From: Nostoc sp. JL34
Lineage (GTDB): Bacteria > Cyanobacteriota > Cyanobacteriia > Cyanobacteriales > Nostocaceae
Assembly (NCBI RefSeq): GCF_017114945.1
Contig: NZ_JABXKQ010000020.1
Span: forward strand, 25,905-89,904
DNA length: 64,000 nucleotides
Direction of reading: 5' to 3'
In this document: piece by piece, positions 58,240 through 64,000 of the stretch
Layout of the letters: each line of letters starts with the position of its first letter
Numbering within the stretch: the stretch's first letter is position 1
Position numbers and translations under genes: made by a program
The notes under the pieces: generated by a model
What the model saw: only the letters and a program-made list of their open reading frames with translations
Databases searched by the model: none
Told to the model about the DNA's origin: nothing

Positions 58240-59442
58240 TCAATTTTTGGTTTTCTGAAAAGCTCTGCGTCTGCGCCCATTTTCAAGCAGAGGTTTTCGC
58301 AATGGTACTACCTCAGCTTCACTACTCTCACGTGCTACCCGAATCAGCAAGCCAGCAGCTATTAAGCTGGCAATCATAGAATTACCACCATAACTAAACA
58401 TGGGCAAAGGTAAGCCAGTAGTCGGTAGAGAGCCTGTAGCAACACCAATGTGGAGCAATGATTGTCCTGTCATCAAAATCGTCACGCCGATCGCTACCAA
58501 TCGATGTACTGTATTTTTAGCCTTCAGCGCCACAATTAATCCAAGGGTGGCAAATGTAGCTAAAAGTGCCAACAACACCATACTGCCAACAAAGCCAAAC
58601 TCTTCAGCGAACACGGCAAAAATAAAATCGGTATCCTGAATTGGTAAATAAAACAGCTTTTGTTGAGAAAGCCCATATCCAGCTCCCCAAGTTTTACCAG
58701 AACCCACAGCTAGTAGACTTTGCACCAACTGGTACCCATCTCCTGTAGCATCAGCCCAAGGATTGAGGAATGACATCACCCGCTTACGCTGATACTCTTT
58801 GATGCTAATGCTGAGTACTGCCAACATCACTCCACCAATTGCTGTTCCTCCCAGATACTTGTAAGGTAAGCCAGCTGCTAGAGCGATTAGCCAGATAGTC
58901 ATGCCGCAAAGTGCTGTTGTACTCAAGTTAGGCTGGGCAAGAATTCCTAAAAGTACCAGACCGAAAATACCCAACCAAGCCAAGCGAACCCGCCAACTGA
59001 TTCGTTCCCACTGACCAAAAAGCCGCGCACTTTGCAGCACTAAAAAGGGTTTAATTAATTCTGAAGGTTGAATTGGAATTGGCCCGATCGCAATCCAACG
59101 TGCTGCATCAAAAGCCTTTTTTCCCAATCCTGGAATCAGTGTGACAAAAATTAACGCCAAAAACAGCAACAAAAACCAATGGGATAGCCCCAAAATTTTC
59201 TGCAACGGCAAATTAACAATAATATTGAATCCAATTAAGGAAACTAAGACCCAAAGTAGTTGACGCTTAAAGTAGTATAATCCATCATTCTGACGGGCGT
59301 CAGCAACGGGATAGGATGCTGAAAATAGCATGATCAAGCCGACAAACAGCCAAATCAACGTTAACCAGCGCAACAACCGCGCTTCTAATGCCCAGTTGGA
59401 GACTGAACTATCAAAAATTGGAATCAGGCGGCGTAGATTCAC
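58240..59442 (-). CDS. ftsW: FtsW/RodA-type cell-division glycosyltransferase
   Basis: 400 residues, about ten TM helices. SEDS landmarks: SASYPVA, RQLLWVLVSL, PIQPSELIKPFLVL, LAQPNLSTTAL, RVMSFLNPWADATGDGYQLVQSLLAVGSG, DTDFIFAVFAEEFGF and FSYGGNSMIASLIAAGLLI. These are SEDS polymerase motifs and the order fits FtsW rather than RodA. FtsW polymerises septal peptidoglycan with FtsI. In the window no other division gene accompanies it. Confidence 0.93.
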   Translation of the reverse strand: MNLRRLIPIFDSSVSNWALEARLLRWLTLIWLFVGLIMLFSASYPVADARQNDGLYYFKRQLLWVLVSLIGFNIIVNLPLQKILGLSHWFLLLFLALIFVTLIPGLGKKAFDAARWIAIGPIPIQPSELIKPFLVLQSARLFGQWERISWRVRLAWLGIFGLVLLGILAQPNLSTTALCGMTIWLIALAAGLPYKYLGGTAIGGVMLAVLSISIKEYQRKRVMSFLNPWADATGDGYQLVQSLLAVGSGKTWGAGYGLSQQKLFYLPIQDTDFIFAVFAEEFGFVGSMVLLALLATFATLGLIVALKAKNTVHRLVAIGVTILMTGQSLLHIGVATGSLPTTGLPLPMFSYGGNSMIASLIAAGLLIRVARESSEAEVVPLRKPLLENGRRRRAFQKTKN

Positions 59443-59760
59443 GATCGGTACAGGTAAGAAGTTAGAAATTAGGAGTTAGAAATAAAACTCATAAATCATA
59501 ACTTATAACTCATAAGTAGGCTTTACAACCATAAATCTTTGAGTTGTCGCGCTAGTCCAACATTTCTGACAAATTGTGTTGGCTATATTCCCTGTACCCC
59601 TACGGAAAAGCAAGCTACGCAAAGCGTCTGTCTGCAACACACTGCACGAACGTAGAGAAGGCATCGCTACGCAGACAATTATCAGTGCTATTTTGTATAA
59701 ATTAAATCAGGATATAAAAAAATCATTCAGAGTCCTCTCTGAATCTAAAGCTTTCTCAAA
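59443..59760. other. 318-bp spacer with a dispersed repeat
   Basis: The repeat AAGCAAGCTACGCAAAGCGTC (about 59608) and CATCGCTACGCAGAC (about 59664) are of the same kind as at 56518. No gene supported. Confidence 0.5.
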
Positions 59761-61281
59761 TCAGAAATTCGGAGAGTCAAAATAAGAAAGTGTTGAGTCC
59801 CAATCACTCACTGCAAGCATTGCTGAATTCTGAGAATTCATAAAACTTAACGATTTGATGCAATTAACTGCTTGTCTGTCCATAGATAGGGGAATTTCAA
59901 TCCAAAACTCAGTTCCTTGTCCCGCTTCTGATACACATCTCAGTGTTCCCCCATGTTTTTCAACTACAATCTGATAGCTAATTGATAAACCTAATCCTGT
60001 ACCCTTACCTACAGGCTTAGTTGTGAAAAATGGATCAAAGAGTCGTTCCTTAACTGCTTCTGTTATTCCTGAACCATTGTCAGCAATTCGGATCACACAC
60101 TTTGTTTCGATGACTTCGGTAGTAATTGTAATTTTATTAGGATTAGCATGAATTTCTGCGATCGCGCGTTTATTATCATAGTTATCGAGCGCATCGATTG
60201 CATTACTGATAATATTCATAAATACTTGATTGAGTTGGCCAGGGTAGCAATCTACTAAAGGCAAATCTCCATAATTTTTCACTACTTTGATCCCAGGATG
60301 ATCAATACTATTCTTGAAGCGACTCTGTAAAATTAGCAAAGTACTATCCAGTCCCTGATGAATATCAACTCTTTTCTTCTCTGCTTCATCAAGACGAGAG
60401 AAATTCCGCAGGGACAAGACAATTTCAGAGATCCGTTCGGCTCCTACTTCCATCGAATTTAGGATTTTTGGCAAATCATCTAGTAAAAAATCTAACTCTA
60501 TTTCCTTAATGTATTCTTGAATTTCTGAGACAGGATTGGTATAAAATTGCTGGTAAAGATGCACAAGGTTCAGCAAACACTGCGTATAATCTTTTGCATA
60601 TTTCAAATTACCGTAAATAAAATTAACAGGGTTGTTAATTTCGTGAGCTACTCCTGCAACTAACTGCCCCAGACTGGACATTTTCTCAGCCTGGACTAAT
60701 TGGGCTTGAGTTTGCTGTAGCTCCCGAAGGGATTTTTCTAACTTTTTAGACTGAGCCTCAGCAATTTCTGCTAAATTCTCCTTGATTTGTAGCGCACTCC
60801 GTAGTTGTGCCCTTTGCTGTTTCAGTTCACTTGTCAACTTTTTGGCATCAGCCAAAGCAGTATTTTGAGCTTGTAGTAGAAACAGGAAATCAACAATGGG
60901 GTCGTGAATTGCGAAGTCTTTGAGTTTAATACCGAGAGGAGCGAGGTTAGTTGTATCTGTAATCCAGGGAGAACCTAAAAAAAATATCACCTCCTGCTCT
61001 GGTTGATACATCATCTGACCCTTAAGATGCATTCCATTGTGGAGAAACTCTAATATAAACAGGGCACGAGACTGTTTACTAATAACATCAAAATCGATCA
61101 AAATTTTTGGACGATTGATCTGGAAATGCTGCTCAATTAATTTACCAACCAATGGTTCAGGACAAATGCGCCCGAAGATATCACCAGCTTGTACAATTTC
61201 CCGATTACGACTAAAGGCAAAGTGGAAGGGAAAAGCTTTCGCCAGCAACTCTGGCGAAAGTGTAAGGTGAGGAGGAGCCAT
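59761..61281 (-). CDS. HNOBA-domain sensor histidine kinase
   Basis: 506 residues, soluble. The N-terminal 160 residues match the haem-NO-binding-associated (HNOBA) domain: [71 protein letters not shown] coiled coil (about 160-205) leads to HisKA with His213 ([14 protein letters not shown]) and HATPase_c ([36 protein letters not shown]). It follows the H-NOX gene by 10 bp, so it is the likely kinase controlled by NO (or O2/CO) bound to H-NOX. No response regulator is adjacent. Confidence 0.93.
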   Translation of the reverse strand: MAPPHLTLSPELLAKAFPFHFAFSRNREIVQAGDIFGRICPEPLVGKLIEQHFQINRPKILIDFDVISKQSRALFILEFLHNGMHLKGQMMYQPEQEVIFFLGSPWITDTTNLAPLGIKLKDFAIHDPIVDFLFLLQAQNTALADAKKLTSELKQQRAQLRSALQIKENLAEIAEAQSKKLEKSLRELQQTQAQLVQAEKMSSLGQLVAGVAHEINNPVNFIYGNLKYAKDYTQCLLNLVHLYQQFYTNPVSEIQEYIKEIELDFLLDDLPKILNSMEVGAERISEIVLSLRNFSRLDEAEKKRVDIHQGLDSTLLILQSRFKNSIDHPGIKVVKNYGDLPLVDCYPGQLNQVFMNIISNAIDALDNYDNKRAIAEIHANPNKITITTEVIETKCVIRIADNGSGITEAVKERLFDPFFTTKPVGKGTGLGLSISYQIVVEKHGGTLRCVSEAGQGTEFWIEIPLSMDRQAVNCIKSLSFMNSQNSAMLAVSDWDSTLSYFDSPNF

Positions 61282-61291
61282 GCTACTGCAC

Positions 61292-61843
61292 TCAATTTGG
61301 TTTATAAATCACTAAAAATTCATCATGTTCAGCACCCTCATCTCGATTTTGGGTTTGGGTAATATGAACTTCTGTATCAAACCTAGTTCCCAATCCCTTG
61401 ATTAATCCAAGAATCATTGGCGTTAGCCCTTCTCTATCAGAGCGATAATGTAAGCTCAGAGAATTTTCCTCCATATCAGTACACTCAAAGGATGGGGGCT
61501 GGAGTTTGGGAAAGCTAACTCCCACACGAGCATGAAGATTATCGAGGTTTTCTAAAAACTCAGGGAGTTCATCTCCACTCATATCCATCATTTCGCCATA
61601 GCCTTCTTGGGCTGTGTACTGAACCCAGAATTCCCCAAAGGCTTGCATAATCTCTGAGGAAGATAAACCGAGAATGACACTAGCAGCTTTTACCAGCTTG
61701 TGGGTGATGTCATCGGGATAGCCTTCCATACTGAGGAAAACATCAACATCCACCTCTGCTTTGTGCTTAATTTTTTTCCAAGTCTCTTCCCCAAAGCGAC
61801 TGCACACCATGTCTTGAATCGCCTTGTTCACTAATCCGTACAT
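61292..61843 (-). CDS. H-NOX haem-based gas sensor
   Basis: 183 residues from MYGLVNKAIQ, with GAGGAGG 5 bp upstream; the longer in-frame start at 61864 overlaps that Shine-Dalgarno. Proximal haem ligand His104 (DNLHARVG) and the haem-propionate Y-x-S-x-R motif (Tyr133, Ser135, Arg137) are present. The distal pocket has Trp73 and no distal Tyr, a pattern associated with NO- rather than O2-selective H-NOX. It is paired with the HNOBA kinase directly downstream. Confidence 0.95.
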   Translation of the reverse strand: MYGLVNKAIQDMVCSRFGEETWKKIKHKAEVDVDVFLSMEGYPDDITHKLVKAASVILGLSSSEIMQAFGEFWVQYTAQEGYGEMMDMSGDELPEFLENLDNLHARVGVSFPKLQPPSFECTDMEENSLSLHYRSDREGLTPMILGLIKGLGTRFDTEVHITQTQNRDEGAEHDEFLVIYKPN

Positions 61844-62077
61844 GGAAGCCTCCTCTTGCTGCACCTAATTTTACTTTGTGAATTTGCCCAAGACTCGACA
61901 ACTAATTCCTTAAAAGGCTTGTTTAAATAACAAAATTTTCTGTAATGAAATCTTAAAATGTTTTATTACAGCTTTAAAAACCGAAAAAATGGGAAAACTG
62001 TTCGCATTCTAATGCCAAAAATCCTCATTATTACAACCGTATTTTCACTTATTACTTTTACCTAGTTAGTTTTGAAG

Positions 62078-62134
62078 GTTTGTAGTAGGCACTAAAGTAC
62101 TTAAAAAATAAGGACTAAAGTCCTTACTACAAAC
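62078..62134. repeat. Palindromic repeat GTTTGTAGTA...TACTACAAAC
   Basis: 10-bp outer arms enclose CACTAAAGTACTTA and AAGGACTAAAGTCCTT, the latter itself palindromic (62110-62125). I recall similar AAGGACTAAAGTCCTTACTACAAAC repeats in Nostoc. It lies 35 bp past the end of the oxidase gene, so it may serve as its terminator. Confidence 0.65.
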
Positions 62135-62168
62135 TTGCTTACCCATCAATTTCAGCTTGACAGACTAA

Positions 62169-62903
62169 TTACAGCGAATCATCAAAAGGCAGCCATGAAT
62201 CAGGATATAAGCTATATTTAGAGATTTGACGCTGAATACCGTTAAAAAATTGGAGGCGTGCATCCATAGCTTCTGCAATAGCCAGCTTTACCTTGATATC
62301 TTCCTCGTTCATGCTAATCTGAGGTTCAATCACTGCTGCTAGCTTTGCTGCATGACTATCATCCACATCAATATGAACTTCAAAAAAGATCAGGGATTCT
62401 TTGGGTAAAGGAGTAGCGCCAATAATTCCTTTGTATAGTTGCGTGTACAGCGAGCTAACAATCCCTTCGGAAGCATAACAGACGGCACCGAGTGCAGCTA
62501 AATAGCCGTACTTATGTGGCATCTGCAAATAGGTTTCAATAAGGGCGCGAGTTTCAGGTGCAGTGGATAGTGCTGCCAAAGTTTCGTCGTGGATACCAAG
62601 TGCGCGGGTAAATTGACGAAACAATTCTGGGTGGGACTGAGTTATATCTCCCTGTCCCATTTCGTCAAAGAGATTTTCCAAGATGACTAACTGACTACTT
62701 TCATCTTGGCAGCAAGACAAAATACTAGCCAAAATACGATTAAATTCTTTGGAGAACTTGTACATCTGAACAGCTAGTACCTGTACATCTGGTAAAAATA
62801 AATTTCCAGCCCGACAGCGGATTAGAAACTCATGATTCCATAGAGGATGATTAAGCGTTATTTCACGGAAGGAATTTCTCACCAAAGAAGATGTCTGTGT
62901 CAT
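62169..62903 (-). CDS. Haem-oxygenase-like di-iron oxidase (CADD/TenA-like fold)
   Basis: 244 residues. All-helical haem-oxygenase-like fold with a carboxylate/His metal set: Glu81 and His91 (NLFDEMGQGDITQSHPELF), Glu146 (YASEGIVSSLY), and His177-x3-Asp181-x2-His184 (EVHIDVDDSH), the spacing of the CADD-type di-iron proteins. Relatives in this superfamily make p-aminobenzoate, terminal alkenes, N-oxygenated or fragmented amino acids. The substrate here is unknown. The start overlaps the methyltransferase stop by 4 bp, so the two are translationally coupled. Confidence 0.85.
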   Translation of the reverse strand: MTQTSSLVRNSFREITLNHPLWNHEFLIRCRAGNLFLPDVQVLAVQMYKFSKEFNRILASILSCCQDESSQLVILENLFDEMGQGDITQSHPELFRQFTRALGIHDETLAALSTAPETRALIETYLQMPHKYGYLAALGAVCYASEGIVSSLYTQLYKGIIGATPLPKESLIFFEVHIDVDDSHAAKLAAVIEPQISMNEEDIKVKLAIAEAMDARLQFFNGIQRQISKYSLYPDSWLPFDDSL

Positions 62904-63670
62904 CGTGATATTTGTAGGGCTAGATGGAGAGGTTGGTCAAGTAAGGGGCTAAAAAATGATTCATCTATTGCGATATGTTCTGGAGTCACACGTAATTCCT
63001 GTAAGATTGGCATCGTATTGAAGCCAGCAATTTTAAGAGCATTAAAGTAATCCTCAAGAGTTTTGTGAATCAATTGCACATTTAGCCAAGAGCCATCTCG
63101 TTTCCAAATCCGACCAGGAAACTGTTGATCTCGCTTGCTGAAATAGCCTGCACCTTCAACTTGAAAATAAAACGGATATGCTGCCTCCCGCATATATGGA
63201 AAAGATGGATGGGGAACGCTGAATACAAATCGACCGCCCGGACGAAGAATACGTGCAACTTCTGCCATACATTCTTGGGTCTGAGCAATTGTCAAATAGT
63301 TAAATAGAAACACTGCAACAACTAAGTCAATTTCGCCATCATCAAACTGCTTGAGATTGGTAGCACATCCTACTTCATAGCTAATACCTAACGCATCTTC
63401 TACTTCTTGCAATTTTGCTGCTGTAATCATGCCTTGGGAAAGGTCTATTCCATGTATCCATGCAGCGCCACGTCGGCTTAATTCTCGACTGCAATAACCT
63501 TCTCCACAACCTATATCAAGTACTCGCAACCCAGCGACAGGCTCACAAAGCTTTAGTACAAAAGGGCGGGCTGTAAAGTCTGATAAGGAAGTAGGTTCTC
63601 CTCTAATCCACTCTGATGCTGTGCGATTATATAAGTTTTTAGTTGAGTTTTTATGATTCACATTTGACAT
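62900..63670 (-). CDS. Class I SAM-dependent methyltransferase
   Basis: 256 residues. Motif I VLDIGCGEGYCSREL (about 50-64), motif post-I HGIDLSQGM, motif II DDGEIDLVVAVFLFNYL and motif III LRPGGRFVFSVPHPSFPYM. A C-terminal region (TLEDYFNALKIAGF) resembles small-molecule methyltransferases of the Methyltransf_11/25 type. It precedes and overlaps the oxidase gene (ATGA at 62900-62903), suggesting that both act on one metabolite. Confidence 0.88.
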   Translation of the reverse strand: MSNVNHKNSTKNLYNRTASEWIRGEPTSLSDFTARPFVLKLCEPVAGLRVLDIGCGEGYCSRELSRRGAAWIHGIDLSQGMITAAKLQEVEDALGISYEVGCATNLKQFDDGEIDLVVAVFLFNYLTIAQTQECMAEVARILRPGGRFVFSVPHPSFPYMREAAYPFYFQVEGAGYFSKRDQQFPGRIWKRDGSWLNVQLIHKTLEDYFNALKIAGFNTMPILQELRVTPEHIAIDESFFSPLLDQPLHLALQISR

Positions 63671-64000
63671 TTCTAAGTGTTTATTTATACTGAATTTATG
63701 CTTGTATTATTAGTCCGACAAGACTGAAATAGTGGATATATATGTTTTAACAATTAATATGTTTCGCTGATAATGTTGATTTTACCGATTTTAGTTTGCT
63801 TGTTACTTTTGCGTTTACAAACTATCCTTTGACAAGGATAAAAATACCATTAATATTATTATCTTGTTAGTTTCTTCAAATATAAATAGCTAAGTTGTAT
63901 TTAACTTCATGAACTTGCATTATTACTTAGTTAACAGCAACTTCATATATAGAACCCATTTGATATCTTTTTTAGCTAGCTAGCAGCTAGTCTTTTGAGC
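63671..64000. other. AT-rich upstream region of the methyltransferase operon
   Basis: No gene seen. It presumably contains the operon promoter. A TTTTAGCTAGCTAGCAGCTAGTC palindrome-like run lies at the right edge. Confidence 0.4.

Overview
The window looks like chromosomal DNA from a filamentous, probably heterocyst-forming cyanobacterium of the Nostoc/Anabaena type. Indicators are many HIP1 octamers (GCGATCGC), arrays of 7-bp tandem repeats (STRRs) between genes, short dispersed palindromic repeats, a geranylgeranyl reductase (chlP), a plant-type ferredoxin, a nitrogenase iron-protein gene, a DnaK with a charged tail paired with a type II DnaJ, and an H-NOX haem sensor. I found no tRNA, rRNA or CRISPR array. 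The genus is an inference from these features, not from a database match.

Layout. 0-4 kb: a decayed M48 peptidase 3' end, a small membrane protein, a DUF1350 protein, and a convergent REC-PP2C phosphatase and STAS protein that abut with no gap. 4-9.1 kb: a 1-kb gene-free stretch with a 40-bp palindrome and a MITE-like element, then an HTH/GrpE-like protein, Dps, sulfiredoxin, a SpoIID-domain protein and ferredoxin. 9.1-18 kb: a structured leader ahead of a Gfo/Idh oxidoreductase and map, a Uma2 nuclease, a pentapeptide-repeat membrane protein, a GNAT enzyme, chlP, a YidD-like protein with a cysteine pentad tail, and cysA. 18-25 kb: an M16 protease, a small secreted protein, a nonsense-mutated Uma2 gene and a prolyl oligopeptidase.

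25-30.1 kb is the most accessory-looking part: a 1392-residue DUF4157 (eCIS-core) protein with a HELTH motif, a long helical middle, hydrophobic helices, a GEVKP linker and a colicin-E3-like C-terminus, followed 14 bp later by an unrecognised 294-residue gene that could encode its immunity protein. 30-35 kb: a chaperone cluster (DUF3143, J-domain protein, DnaJ, DnaK) interrupted by an oppositely oriented orphan Phd antitoxin whose overlapping partner is reduced to four codons. 35-45 kb: an M28 peptidase with a decayed duplicate of its own 3' end, a bestrophin, a VOC protein, a hairpin-rich spacer, GH13 and GH57 alpha-glucan enzymes with a 5'-truncated group II intron between them, and Nfu.

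45-64 kb: a GAF histidine kinase, a ribbon-helix-helix-like protein, lepA, a GT4 glycosyltransferase, an EEP phosphatase/cardiolipin synthase pair, an XRE regulator with a periplasmic-binding-protein-like domain upstream of a solitary nifH, ftsW, an H-NOX/HNOBA-kinase operon, and a two-gene operon joining a methyltransferase to a haem-oxygenase-like di-iron oxidase.

The strongest candidates for something not well described are the DUF4157/E3-like protein with its neighbour, the oxidase-methyltransferase pair, the regulator-nifH locus and the YidD-like protein with a Cys ladder.
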